In this document: one piece after another, positions 25,942 to 34,537 of the stretch | Position numbering within the stretch: the stretch's first letter is position 1 | How the letters are laid out: every line of letters starts with the position of its first letter | Source: Bacillus sp. AFS037270 | Lineage (GTDB): Bacteria > Bacillota > Bacilli > Bacillales_B > DSM-18226 | DNA: 64,000 nt | NCBI RefSeq assembly: GCF_002585305.1 | Contig: NZ_NUNF01000030.1 | Span: 1-64,000 of the forward strand | Direction of reading: 5' to 3' | The notes under the pieces: model-generated | Seen by the model: the letters and a program-made list of their open reading frames with translations, nothing else | Database searches by the model: none | What the model was told of the DNA's origin: nothing | Position numbers and translations under genes: made by a program

Positions 25942-26387
25942 TTTACCAACACCTTCCTTACTGCTTCAGAAATAACAATAGTTGAGGTAGAACTAAAAAT
26001 GACATTCCCTGCTTCATCTTCCCCAGAGCTTTCCAACACCAAGAATCCCATTTGCCCAAAGTTCCCTTTTTTCTCAAAATAATTTTTCACTTTGGAATAG
26101 CAGTACACTACTTCCCCCACTACTAATGGACGGCTATAATGAAAGGTTTGTTCCCCATGAATTAAACCTTTGTTTGGCAGGTTCAATCCTTCAATCGTTC
26201 CATAATCAAATATCCGCGGGAAAGTTGGCGGTGCAATATTGTTTCTATAGCGAGAAAGACGGCCTGTATCTTCATCAAAATAGATCGGATGAAGGTCGCC
26301 GATTGCCTCCGCAAATTTTTTTACAGCGCCTCTTTCCACGGCATTTTTCACTTTGTTTGATTGTTTACCAATTTGGTCGTTAAACAA
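25938..26387 (-). CDS. MaoC N-terminal-domain (FAS1-like) dehydratase subunit
   Basis: 149-residue hot-dog protein of the FAS1-like/MaoC_dehydrat_N type: VERGAVKKFAEAIGDLHPIY, then FPRIFDYGTIEG and IHGEQTFHYSRPLVVGE. Such domains usually lack full activity alone and pair with a MaoC domain. The next gene overlaps by 4 bp and supplies it. TTG start with GGTGAGGTGAAG upstream. Similar pairs are known in steroid and polyketide side-chain breakdown, so the substrate may be branched or ring-bearing rather than a plain fatty acid (inference). Confidence 0.85.
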   Translation of the reverse strand: MFNDQIGKQSNKVKNAVERGAVKKFAEAIGDLHPIYFDEDTGRLSRYRNNIAPPTFPRIFDYGTIEGLNLPNKGLIHGEQTFHYSRPLVVGEVVYCYSKVKNYFEKKGNFGQMGFLVLESSGEDEAGNVIFSSTSTIVISEAVRKVLVK

Positions 26388-26406
26388 AGCTCTTCACCTC
26401 ACCTTA

Positions 26407-27171
26407 TTAGCATTTTGGTCCGCCAGCGACATAAATCACCTGGCCATTAACAAACGAAGATTTTTCATCTGCAAAGAACGCTACGGCATTGGCAATATCC
26501 GCAGGTTTGCCAGTTCTGCCCACCGGAATCTGAGCTACACTCGCTTGAACTAATTGATCAAATGTGATCCCAATTCTTGCCGCTGTTTCTTTCGTCATTT
26601 CTGTCTCAATAAAGCCCGGTGCTACGGAATTAGCGGTGATGCCGTATCTTCCTAACTCAATGGCTAGTGTTTTGGTAAAGCCTTGCAAGCCGGCTTTGGC
26701 AGCAGCATAATTGGCCTGGCCGCGATTGCCGAGCGCTGAAGTAGACGAAATATTGATAATCCGCCCATATTTTTGCTCAACCATGTATTTTTGCGCTGCA
26801 CGTGCGGCATTAAACGATCCTTTTAAATGGACATCCATGACCGTTTGCCAATCGGAATCTGTCATTTTAAATAACAAATTATCTCGGATAACCCCGGCGT
26901 TATTGACTAAAATATCCACCGATCCAAACGTTTCATAAACCTCTTTAAAAGCATTCTCTACTTGTTCAGCATCCACTACATTCGCAACTTTTGAATACAC
27001 TTCATACCCTTTTTCTCTTAATTCACTGGTTGTTTCATTCAATGCTTCTTCATTTAAATCAATTAATGCAACTTTTGCGCCCTCTTCAGCAAAAAGTTCG
27101 ACAATTCCTTTGCCAATCCCCCTGCTTCCACCTGTTACAAATACGACTCGTCCTGAAAATCTTCCTGCCAT
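26407..27171 (-). CDS. SDR family oxidoreductase, FabG-like
   Basis: 254-residue short-chain dehydrogenase. TGGSRGIGKGIV cofactor motif at 13-24, NNAGVIRDNLLFKM, and the catalytic triad in ISSTSALGNRGQANYAAAK. The close match to FabG (3-oxoacyl-ACP reductase) motifs suggests it acts on 3-oxo/3-hydroxyacyl thioesters; in this setting it would oxidise the product of the MaoC pair, whose genes follow by 19 bp. A cre site lies 32 bp upstream of the start. Confidence 0.9.
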   Translation of the reverse strand: MAGRFSGRVVFVTGGSRGIGKGIVELFAEEGAKVALIDLNEEALNETTSELREKGYEVYSKVANVVDAEQVENAFKEVYETFGSVDILVNNAGVIRDNLLFKMTDSDWQTVMDVHLKGSFNAARAAQKYMVEQKYGRIINISSTSALGNRGQANYAAAKAGLQGFTKTLAIELGRYGITANSVAPGFIETEMTKETAARIGITFDQLVQASVAQIPVGRTGKPADIANAVAFFADEKSSFVNGQVIYVAGGPKC

Positions 27172-27202
27172 CCCTCTTCCTCCTATTTTTAAAAAGTTTA
27201 AT

Positions 27203-27216
27203 AGATAGCGCTTACA
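27203..27216 (-). promoter_or_regulatory. CcpA cre site upstream of FabG-like gene
   Basis: On the minus strand TGTAAGCGCTATCT matches the cre consensus except the last base. Lies in the 51-bp gap between acyl-CoA dehydrogenase 2 and the SDR gene. Confidence 0.62.
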
Positions 27217-27222
27217 TTTTCT

Positions 27223-28401
27223 CTATACGTATTGACCAACCTTGACATGACCTTTGATTAAATTTCGGGCAATAATCATACGTTGAATTTCATCTGTTCC
27301 GTCGTAAATTCTCCATAATCTTGCTTCACGGTACCAACGTTCAATTGGCAATTCCTTTGTATACCCCATCCCGCCATGAATTTGCAGAACCCGGTCGACC
27401 ACTCGATTGCCCATATTAGAACCATATAATTTAGCCATGGATGCAAGATGCCGGTTATCTTCACCTTCGTCGAGCGTAAACGCAGCGTTCAAGACAAGCC
27501 ATCTGGCAGCCTCAATTTCAACCGCAGAATCGGCAATTTGCCATTGAATGGCTTGCCGTTCAGCAATCGGTTTACCAAAGGTAATCCGTTCTCTGGAATA
27601 ATCAATCGCCATTTGTAATAAGCGTTCGGCAGAGCCCACTGCTCTAGCCCCGACGATCCATCTTGCAAAGCCAATCCATTCCAACCCAAGATTGTATCCT
27701 TTGTGTAATTCACCTAGAATGTTTTCCTCAGGAACACGAACATTATCGAATACTAACCCGGCTGGACCCCAATCACCCATCGTATGTATATACTCGGATT
27801 TCCAGCCCATATCCCGGTCAGCAATGAAACAAGTCACACCTTCACGGCCTTGTGTGGCTTGATGCCTCTCCTTATCGGTAATTGCAATCACCATAACAAA
27901 ATCGGCTTCGTTTCCACCAGTTATGAAGGTTTTCTCTCCATTTAGCACCCAGTCATTTCCGTCTTTTACCGCCGTCATTTTGATATTTCTCGTATCAGAA
28001 CCAGCCCCTGGCTCTGTCATCGCAAAGCAGGATTTTTTCTCGCCATTTATTGTTGGAATTAAATATTTTTGTTTTTGTTCTTCATTGCCATAGTAGAGAA
28101 TATTATCTGCTGAGCCTCCAAATGAAAATGGCACAAAGGTCTTAGACACTTCCATCAGGACAATTGCCATCATCATCTGCCCAAGATCGGCGCCGCCATA
28201 TTCCTCCGGTGTATTGATTCCCCAAAATCCTGCTTCCTTTGCCTTTAATTGCAGCTCTTTTAATTTGCCTGGAGGGAGACTTGGTCTTCCTTCTCGCTCG
28301 TTTCTTAATACTTCGTTTTCAAGTGGAATGAGTTCTTTTTCTACAAATCTTCTAATTGTTTTTTGCACCATTTTTTGTTCATCGGTTAGGCGTAAATGCA
28401 T
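27223..28401 (-). CDS. Acyl-CoA dehydrogenase 2
   Basis: 392 residues from the ATG at 28401 (GGAGTG 7 nt upstream); the 20-residue longer frame has no ribosome binding site. Flavin and substrate blocks CFAMTEPGAGSDTRNIKMT, WVLNGEKTFITGGNEADF and QIHGGMGYTKELPIERWYRE are typical of short/medium-chain enzymes; the catalytic Glu is in IYDGTDEIQRMIIARNLI. It starts the SDR-MaoC gene row and carries the second ACATAC operator about 73 bp upstream. Electron acceptor ETF is not encoded here. Confidence 0.94.
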   Translation of the reverse strand: MHLRLTDEQKMVQKTIRRFVEKELIPLENEVLRNEREGRPSLPPGKLKELQLKAKEAGFWGINTPEEYGGADLGQMMMAIVLMEVSKTFVPFSFGGSADNILYYGNEEQKQKYLIPTINGEKKSCFAMTEPGAGSDTRNIKMTAVKDGNDWVLNGEKTFITGGNEADFVMVIAITDKERHQATQGREGVTCFIADRDMGWKSEYIHTMGDWGPAGLVFDNVRVPEENILGELHKGYNLGLEWIGFARWIVGARAVGSAERLLQMAIDYSRERITFGKPIAERQAIQWQIADSAVEIEAARWLVLNAAFTLDEGEDNRHLASMAKLYGSNMGNRVVDRVLQIHGGMGYTKELPIERWYREARLWRIYDGTDEIQRMIIARNLIKGHVKVGQYV

Positions 28402-28473
28402 CTTTTTCACTCCATTCTTAATCTTGAAATCTAGTTTTTTCCTCCATAAAAGAGTATGCAAGAATAACCCAAC

Positions 28474-28495
28474 ACATACCTACCGGTTAGTATGT
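28474..28495. promoter_or_regulatory. TetR-type operator, copy 2 (ACATAC-n10-GTATGT)
   Basis: ACATAC, core CTACCGGTTA, GTATGT: 22-bp inverted repeat nearly identical to 25235-25256. Located in the promoter region of acyl-CoA dehydrogenase 2. Confidence 0.67.
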
Positions 28496-28553
28496 GCACT
28501 TTAATTTTATTCGGAAATTTCAGATAATACAAGTATTTACTAACTTTTTTGTA

Positions 28554-28584
28554 AAAAAAATCCTCAGCCGCTAAAACAGCTGAG
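28554..28584 (-). terminator. Terminator after DUF3147 pair
   Basis: CTCAGC and GCTGAG stem with ATTTTTTTTAC following on the minus strand, just beyond the stop codon at 28588. Confidence 0.8.
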
Positions 28585-28587
28585 AAC

Positions 28588-28959
28588 CTATGCCTGGCGG
28601 ACTGCTTTTCTAGTAGCCCGCTCGCGTATGGTTGATATAGCAACAGAACTTACCAGCCAAGAAATTAAACCAATGCTGATACTAAAAAGCCAATTACTAG
28701 TTTCCTGTAAAGATAGAAGGACTGTGATGACACAAATAATTCCCCCCATCATCCCATAAACGGAACCCCTGGCGATATTGGTCGCTTTCTTCGTTCCAGA
28801 TGCGATACCCACCATTATAACAGCTGTCAGCATAACAGCTGGAAAAGCAGCAAAGATACCGGCGAGAATCTTCCATGGAGAAACGACTGTAATTAGATAA
28901 CTTAAGGAAACTGCTGTCCCGCCGAGTAAAAAACGCATAAATAAATCTTGTTTATTCAT
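28588..28959 (-). CDS. DUF3147-like membrane protein, copy 2
   Basis: 123 residues, four hydrophobic segments, no signal peptide. Paralogue of the gene just upstream: both have the RFLLGG motif near the start and GIFAAFPAV in the second segment. ATG at 28959 with GGGTGAG upstream; the TTG at 28977 lies before the ribosome binding site. Function unknown; Bacillus paralogue pairs of this family exist and may form a hetero-oligomeric membrane complex. Confidence 0.75.
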   Translation of the reverse strand: MNKQDLFMRFLLGGTAVSLSYLITVVSPWKILAGIFAAFPAVMLTAVIMVGIASGTKKATNIARGSVYGMMGGIICVITVLLSLQETSNWLFSISIGLISWLVSSVAISTIRERATRKAVRQA

Positions 28960-28977
28960 GTTGCTCACCCTTTTCAA

Positions 28978-29337
28978 TTAATGTGATGTAATTAATACGA
29001 CAATAACGGAAACAGCAAACCAGCAAGCCATTGATTGCACAATACCTTTTTTCCAGCCAACCTTAGGAAGGAGATATCCTGCAAGAAGAGCAACTACTAT
29101 ATTAATTGCCATTCCAAAAATAGCGCCTCGTGATAACATGATGGAATGAGAAATAAGCTGACCACCATGAAAATCTAAACCAATCGTCAGTAGTGCCGCT
29201 AAATAAACAGCTGGGAAAGCTGCGAAGATTCCTCCAACCTTATCTCCTAGTTTTTTCGCAACGATTGTACAAGCGACAACAGCTAGTCCTCCTAACAGGA
29301 AACGGATCAGCAGTGCGCTTAAAGATAAATGAGCCAT
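28978..29337 (-). CDS. DUF3147-like membrane protein, copy 1
   Basis: 119 residues with four predicted membrane helices (about 8-24, 37-54, 67-88 and 99-117). Shares RFLLGG and KVGGIFAAFPAVYLAALL with copy 2, which begins 18 bp after its stop. First gene of a two-gene operon. No function is established for the family. Confidence 0.75.
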   Translation of the reverse strand: MAHLSLSALLIRFLLGGLAVVACTIVAKKLGDKVGGIFAAFPAVYLAALLTIGLDFHGGQLISHSIMLSRGAIFGMAINIVVALLAGYLLPKVGWKKGIVQSMACWFAVSVIVVLITSH

Positions 29338-29512
29338 TTTTAGTCGCCTCTTTTGTGTTGCACGTTGTATTTTGGTTTGTGATTCGAATCACAAACCAAT
29401 TCATGTATTCATTGTACATCATTCCAATGAATAATCTTGTGAACACTTTATTACTGTTTTTGAAGCGGTTTCACATTCATTCTTCATCCTAAAGCACACG
29501 TCATCCTATTTT

Positions 29513-30280
29513 TTAACTGCGAAAGCTGGGGTTATTTTTTAAAAAGTTCTGCCATGCCCCTTTAATGCCCTGCATAATTTCTTCTCTTGTCGCTTGAAGT
29601 CGTTCCTTTGTGCCGCCATAGCCGATTTCAACCTCCCCCTTTTCAAGCTCGGCAAAAATCGTGTCGGCAAAATCCGTTAACGGAGCACCAAAGGTATGTA
29701 AACCAACTCCGCCTAAATCTGTGTTGACAGCAGGAGGGAGGATTTCGATGACCTCAATGTTTGTTTCTGCCAATTGATGGCGTAGTGATGTGGTAAAAGA
29801 ATGAAGCGCAGCTTTTGTTGCACTATAAACAGGCACCCAAACACCGGTCATCACCGCTAATCCGGACGTGATATTTAGTATCGCCGCCTGTGCTTGTTTT
29901 TCAAGATGAGGTGTAAACAGCATCGTTAAATGAATCGGACCGTCTACATTAATCGAAATTTCATTGCGGTAGTAATCCCAATCTTCTTTCGCATTTAAGA
30001 GATTAATTCTCTGTTGGATACCGGCATTGTTAACAATTACATTTAATTGAGGAAATTCTTTCGTTGCCCATTCAAACAAACGGATTCTCTCGTCCTGTTT
30101 GGAAACATCACAAACCTTTGTATGTATGGACGGAAATCTCTCCTTAACTTCACGCAATTTTTCTTCACGGCGGCCGACAATAATCACCTCATTGCCTCTC
30201 TCTAAAAACCGCTCAGCAAACGCAAACCCAATGCCTGATGCCCCGCCCGTAATCAAAATCGTATTTCCTGTCATCTTCAT
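29513..30280 (-). CDS. SDR family oxidoreductase, DltE-like
   Basis: 255-residue short-chain dehydrogenase. ITGGASGIGFAFAERFLERG cofactor segment at the N-terminus, VVGR-type NADP-leaning continuation (IIVGRREEKL), NNAGIQQRINLL, and catalytic YSATKAALHSF. Similar to DltE-type uncharacterised oxidoreductases. Monocistronic, AAGGATG upstream. The substrate is unknown, and it is not clearly part of the acyl-CoA block. Confidence 0.9.
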   Translation of the reverse strand: MKMTGNTILITGGASGIGFAFAERFLERGNEVIIVGRREEKLREVKERFPSIHTKVCDVSKQDERIRLFEWATKEFPQLNVIVNNAGIQQRINLLNAKEDWDYYRNEISINVDGPIHLTMLFTPHLEKQAQAAILNITSGLAVMTGVWVPVYSATKAALHSFTTSLRHQLAETNIEVIEILPPAVNTDLGGVGLHTFGAPLTDFADTIFAELEKGEVEIGYGGTKERLQATREEIMQGIKGAWQNFLKNNPSFRS

Positions 30281-30442
30281 TTATAATTCATCCTTTTTAT
30301 GTTTTGACTGTCTTTTTATTTTAACGTTTAGAACTTTTTTGATTCATTTAAGATTATTGACTATTTCCTCCCTTTTTTACAAATGATAAAGATGATATTC
30401 TTCTGAATATCCGTTTCAAATCCTATGATGAGGTGATTGTTG

Positions 30443-30595
30443 ATGAGCTACAGAGACCAGTTAGATTCACAGTCGGAGCTTTTTCACTACACTTTTACGA
30501 GACCAAAGCATACGAAAGCACAAGTAAACGGTCAGACTAGAGTGTCGCAAAACCAAATCATCTTAAGGAGCAATGCTAAGGCCCATCGCTGGTAA
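30443..30595 (+). CDS. Small YpzG-like protein
   Basis: A 50-residue ORF beginning MSYRDQLDSQSELFHYTFTR and ending ILRSNAKAHRW, with a strong GAGGTGAT 6-7 nt upstream and a strong terminator downstream. The composition (Arg, His, Gln rich, tail NAKAHRW) resembles the short YpzG-like proteins of Bacillus, from memory. No function is known. It is too short for a standard 60-codon ORF cut-off and would be missed easily. Confidence 0.72.
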   Translation: MSYRDQLDSQSELFHYTFTRPKHTKAQVNGQTRVSQNQIILRSNAKAHRW

Positions 30596-30654
30596 TAAAG
30601 TCTTGGCATCGAAACGAAATTGGTCTGTATAACGAATCGTGCAGCCAAATGGAG

Positions 30655-30690
30655 AAAGACCCTTTTCACATTTGAAAAAGGGTCTTTCTT
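30655..30690 (+). terminator. Terminator after YpzG-like gene
   Basis: AAAGACCCTTTTTCA-type stem: AAAGACCCTTTTCA pairs with TGAAAAAGGGTCTTT, followed by CTTTTTG. Confidence 0.88.
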
Positions 30691-30786
30691 TTTGCGGAAA
30701 TTATTATTCTAAATGGCTTGAAAAGATAATGTTTCAACGATATCATAAAATCTAATTACATCTTAACCAACGGAGTGACAATACCC

Positions 30787-31290
30787 ATGTATGAAGATTT
30801 CACATTAAGAGATGCAGAAAAAAAGGATATGCCAATCATAGTTGATATTTACAACTCCACTATTCCTGGCCGGATGGTTACAGCTGATTTAGAACCTGTT
30901 TCAGTTGAAAGCAGGCTGCAGTGGTTCTATGATCACTCACCAGTGTTTCGTCCCTTATGGGTAGTAGAAACAAACGGGGAAATTTGCGCCTGGGTCAGCT
31001 TTCAATCGTTTTATGGCAGACCTGCCTATAACGCGACAGCAGAGGTAAGTATTTATATTCATCACAATTTTCGCGGTAAAAAACTGGGCAAGTTCTTGAT
31101 CCAAAAGGCAATCGATACCTGCCCTGAACTTGGGATCAAGACATTACTAGGGTTCATTTTTGGCCATAATGAACCAAGTATCAAACTGTTTACGAGCTTT
31201 GGGTTTGAAAAATGGGCTCATCTGCCAGATGTAGCAGAGTTAGATGGAGTAGAAAGGGATTTACTCATTCTTGGGAAAAGAGTTTACTAA
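30787..31290 (+). CDS. GNAT N-acetyltransferase (phosphinothricin acetyltransferase-like)
   Basis: 167-residue GNAT domain using acetyl-CoA. Seen: TLRDAEKKDMPIIVDIYNST start, the VSIYIHHNFRGKKLGKFLI acetyl-CoA loop (R-G-K-K-L-G, motif A) and the motif B part GHNEPSIKLFTSFGFEKWAH. The order and the AEVSIYIH sequence match the Pat/YwnH group, which acetylates methionine sulfoximine or phosphinothricin-like amino acids. ATG at 30787 chosen because the GTG at 30775 is inside GGAGTGA. Closely followed by the YpbS-like gene. Confidence 0.88.
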   Translation: MYEDFTLRDAEKKDMPIIVDIYNSTIPGRMVTADLEPVSVESRLQWFYDHSPVFRPLWVVETNGEICAWVSFQSFYGRPAYNATAEVSIYIHHNFRGKKLGKFLIQKAIDTCPELGIKTLLGFIFGHNEPSIKLFTSFGFEKWAHLPDVAELDGVERDLLILGKRVY

Positions 31291-31318
31291 ATCAATGAAA
31301 ACAAAGGGGTAGAAAAAG

Positions 31319-31576
31319 ATGAGTGTACATAAGGCAATTACAGAACATGTTAACAAACAAAATAAGAAAATTAACGATTTCCTTTCGCTTGATCAATTAA
31401 GAGAAATGTATATAGAAGAAGCAGTGACATTATGCAGAGAAGGCAAACCATTTACAACTGAAAAAATCAATATGGTTACAAATCAGATTAATGACCTTGC
31501 TAAACAGGGAATCATTCCTACTCGGAAATTAGTCTCAATAGAAATGGTCAGAGAATATGCGCTGAAAAACGAATAA
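31319..31576 (+). CDS. YpbS-like (DUF2533) protein
   Basis: 85 residues, no membrane segment, predicted helical. MSVHKAITEHVNKQNKKIND followed by LREMYIEEAVTLCREGKPFT resembles the Bacillus-only YpbS/DUF2533 proteins as I remember them. Lies 28 bp after the acetyltransferase gene, probably co-transcribed. Function unknown. Confidence 0.75.
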   Translation: MSVHKAITEHVNKQNKKINDFLSLDQLREMYIEEAVTLCREGKPFTTEKINMVTNQINDLAKQGIIPTRKLVSIEMVREYALKNE

Positions 31577-31700
31577 TCTTCCATAATATAGTACATAGCT
31601 TTTTATTATTCCAAAAAAGAACATTTTCTAGTACTATATAGTAGAAATGTTTTCTATTATTCTAGGAATGTATCTCCCTAGAAAGAATTTGGAGAAATGT

Positions 31701-33359
31701 ATGGATAAAAAAAAGCTCGTTATCCTTTATATAATTAGTAGTATTATTTGGATTTATGGAACAAATTATCTCATTGAAGAATTTGTTCCTACACCCCTTA
31801 TTTGGGCTGTAGAGAGAACAAAGGAAATTCTTTATATTATGGTTACAGGTTTATTTATTTATTTTTCCTACAGAAAACAACAGGAATTAACAGATTCCCT
31901 TGAAGATCAAAACCGGCTGTCCACCCTTATTAATGCTATGGTTGATTTTGTCAACTTTAAGGATGGGGATGGCAGATGGATTGAGGCCAATGAATTTGGA
32001 TTGAAATTGTTCGGACTTGAGCATGTAGATTATCGCGGGAAGAAGGACTCCGAGTTAGCGGATTATTCCGAGTTCCATAGTGATGCCTTAAGGTATTGTG
32101 AAATATCTGATGAAGAGACATGGAAGAAACGAATCATAACGCGAATGGAAGAAGTTCTTCACATGCCAGATGGGAAATTTAGGACGTTTGATACTATTAA
32201 AGTCCCTCTGTTCAATCCTGATGACAGCCGTAAAGGGTTGGTTGTGATCGGTCGTGATATCACTGAAAAAAGGGAAATGGCCAAACAACTTGCAGAAAGT
32301 CAACAGCAATATAAATCACTGTTCGAATATAGTCCGGATATTGTTTATATGCTGGATTTAGCTGGAATTATTACCAATTTAAACCCACACTTTGACTTAA
32401 TTACAGGATTCAAGCGGGAAGATGTGATAGGTCAAAACGTTTCGACTCTTTTACCAAAAAAATATAAAAAATTCCTGCCATATTTTATTCAATCAGTGGC
32501 AGATGAAGTGAAGCCAGTTATGTATGAAATTAAGATTCCTCACGGGAATGGAAATGAAATAACCCTTCAATGTACCTCTGTGCCGATTATTGTTAATGGG
32601 ATCATCTCCGGAATTATTGGTTACGGACGAGATGTAACCATCTTAAGAAAAGCGGAGGAACGGCTAAGGAGAACAGAAAAGCTGTCTGTTGTTGGGGAAC
32701 TTTCCGCAAGTGTGGCACACGAGATTCGTAATCCCCTTACCTCTTTAAAAGGGTTTGTTCAGCTTTTACAAATGGAAGATGAAAAACATCAATTTTACTA
32801 TCGGATTATGATGGATGAATTAGACCGGATTAATCACATTGTGGGGGAACTGCTGCTTTTAGCCAAGCCGCAGCATCTTAAATTTTCCACAGCAGATATT
32901 CAAAAGCTTTTAAGTGATGTTATCTCGTTATTAAGTACTGAAGCCATTTACTATAATGTTCAAATTGTCTCTACTTTTCCGGAAGAGGAAATTTACATTG
33001 AATGCGAACCTAATCAATTGAAGCAAGTATTTATTAATATTATTAAAAATGCGATTGAAGCATCTGTAAAAGGCGGAACAGTTGAAATTGTTATTCATTC
33101 TGCTAAAAGTGAACATGTAATGATTTCGGTGAAAGATCATGGCTGTGGAATTTCGAAGGAACGCATAGAGAAGCTTGGTGAACCATTCTACTCTTCGAAA
33201 GAAAAAGGAACGGGTCTTGGATTAACTGTCAGCTTTAAAATTGTTCAAGCTCACAATGGTATGATTCATTTTAACAGTCAAAAGAATCAAGGAACTTCTG
33301 TTGACATCTCCTTACCGATTAGGCAGGAAATCACGAAGAATGCCATTACAAATAAATAA
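31701..33359 (+). CDS. Membrane PAS-domain sensor histidine kinase (sporulation-kinase type)
   Basis: 552 residues from ATG 31701 (TTGGAG upstream). Two N-terminal hydrophobic segments (about 4-22 and 38-55) are followed by two PAS domains (about 70-200 and 205-330), a HisKA domain with phospho-acceptor His in SVAHEIRNPLTSLKGFVQLL, and a HATPase domain with N box QVFINIIKNAIEAS, G1 DHGCGIS and G2 KGTGLGLTVS. No response regulator gene is adjacent, as for the orphan kinases KinA-KinE that feed the Spo0F phosphorelay. A link to sporulation is inferred from architecture only. The frame is open from 31647, but the shorter start fits better. Confidence 0.87.
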   Translation: MDKKKLVILYIISSIIWIYGTNYLIEEFVPTPLIWAVERTKEILYIMVTGLFIYFSYRKQQELTDSLEDQNRLSTLINAMVDFVNFKDGDGRWIEANEFGLKLFGLEHVDYRGKKDSELADYSEFHSDALRYCEISDEETWKKRIITRMEEVLHMPDGKFRTFDTIKVPLFNPDDSRKGLVVIGRDITEKREMAKQLAESQQQYKSLFEYSPDIVYMLDLAGIITNLNPHFDLITGFKREDVIGQNVSTLLPKKYKKFLPYFIQSVADEVKPVMYEIKIPHGNGNEITLQCTSVPIIVNGIISGIIGYGRDVTILRKAEERLRRTEKLSVVGELSASVAHEIRNPLTSLKGFVQLLQMEDEKHQFYYRIMMDELDRINHIVGELLLLAKPQHLKFSTADIQKLLSDVISLLSTEAIYYNVQIVSTFPEEEIYIECEPNQLKQVFINIIKNAIEASVKGGTVEIVIHSAKSEHVMISVKDHGCGISKERIEKLGEPFYSSKEKGTGLGLTVSFKIVQAHNGMIHFNSQKNQGTSVDISLPIRQEITKNAITNK

Positions 33360-33371
33360 ATAAATTAAAAA

Positions 33372-33412
33372 AACTGCCATTTAAGTGAATATTCGAATGG
33401 CAGTTTTTTTAT
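33372..33412. terminator. Bidirectional terminator, kinase and ger operon
   Basis: AAAAACTGCCATT and AATGGCAGTTTTT form a 13-bp stem between the convergent kinase and gerAB-type genes; A/T tracts on both sides. Confidence 0.88.
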
Positions 33413-34515
33413 GATTCTTTCTTCTTTTTTCCTCTGTTTTTGAAAAAGGCAATGATTAATAAAAATGAGGGGATCAAAATTTGGAATGGCCAGTGTAAAT
33501 AGACTGGGACAATTTTTAGTCCTTCTTTTATATGCTCCGAATAATTGGATGCGATTGTAATGGATGAAAATAATACAAGTGCCCCCATAGGAAAGCTGAG
33601 TTTTCCGTGAGTTTTAAATCCAAAAATATCTGCTGTTCCTACAACTGCCGCGTAAAAAAAGATGGATATTTTAAAGAAACCGCCAATGACAAGATAGAGC
33701 ATAAATAGAACATCAAGCCGTTCAATAAAATTGGCTAATTGGATTTTGCTGATTGTTGATAATAATGGGAAATTAGCCCGAGTAAACAAATCAGCACCCA
33801 ATGCGGCCACATTAATAACAGCTGTGATTGTAATATTAATGCCACTTAGGACCATTCCACCTAAGCATACCCATTTTGCTTTTTTGGCATCATTTAAATA
33901 GGGGAGTACCATTGTAAAGACAATCATCTCTCCAAATGGAAAGTTAATGGTTTCCATTAGGAAAGTTTTCAGCACAGGTTTCCAGCCATTCTCTAGGACG
34001 GGACGAAGATTTTCTGGATGAATTAATCCCGAAAACATAATTAAACCAAAGCCTACAAGGGCCATCATATACACCAAAAGAAAAAAGAGTTCTCCAACCC
34101 GTGCAATCACTTCAAAACCTTTATGAATACCATAAATAATCGTGAAGATCATCAAACAATTAATGACAATTAAAGGGGTTGTCGTATAGATGGTAGAAGT
34201 TAATAATTCACCAAAGTCACGCAGTACCCTGGCAGCACAATACAGGAAATAAATAATATACGAAACCCCAATAATACGGCCAATCCATTTACCTGTGATT
34301 TTTTGAACATAACTGGTTAGCGGAATGTCCTGATAATATTTATATAATTGATAGTAAATTAGAAAAACCGCTAACCCGCCTCCAAGACCTAATAGAATAG
34401 ACATCCAGGCATCCTGCTTGGCCTCCGCTCCCAGGCCAACGAGGATCGCACTCCCCATTTCAAAAAGAACAACCAGCACAAACAGCTGGTAGGCCTTAAT
34501 TTTTGCGTTTTCCAT
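33409..34515 (-). CDS. Spore germination permease, GerAB type
   Basis: 368-residue APC-superfamily permease with about ten membrane helices, the ligand-binding B subunit of a nutrient germinant receptor in the spore inner membrane. Opening segment ISAYQLF-like (KIKAYQLFVLVVLFEMGSAI) is characteristic. ATG at 34515 with AAGGGGAG upstream; the longer frame to 34593 overlaps gerAC. Last gene of an A-C-B ordered operon, like gerK. The nutrient recognised is unknown. Confidence 0.92.
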   Translation of the reverse strand: MENAKIKAYQLFVLVVLFEMGSAILVGLGAEAKQDAWMSILLGLGGGLAVFLIYYQLYKYYQDIPLTSYVQKITGKWIGRIIGVSYIIYFLYCAARVLRDFGELLTSTIYTTTPLIVINCLMIFTIIYGIHKGFEVIARVGELFFLLVYMMALVGFGLIMFSGLIHPENLRPVLENGWKPVLKTFLMETINFPFGEMIVFTMVLPYLNDAKKAKWVCLGGMVLSGINITITAVINVAALGADLFTRANFPLLSTISKIQLANFIERLDVLFMLYLVIGGFFKISIFFYAAVVGTADIFGFKTHGKLSFPMGALVLFSSITIASNYSEHIKEGLKIVPVYLHWPFQILIPSFLLIIAFFKNRGKKKKES

Positions 34516-34537
34516 AGACGTCTCCCCTTGCCAGTTC

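Noticed and set aside
29353..29410. Inverted string TTGTGATTCGAATCACAA upstream of the DUF3147 pair
   Set aside because: A clear palindrome and perhaps an operator, but it resembles no motif I know well enough and occurs once here; left as a note only.
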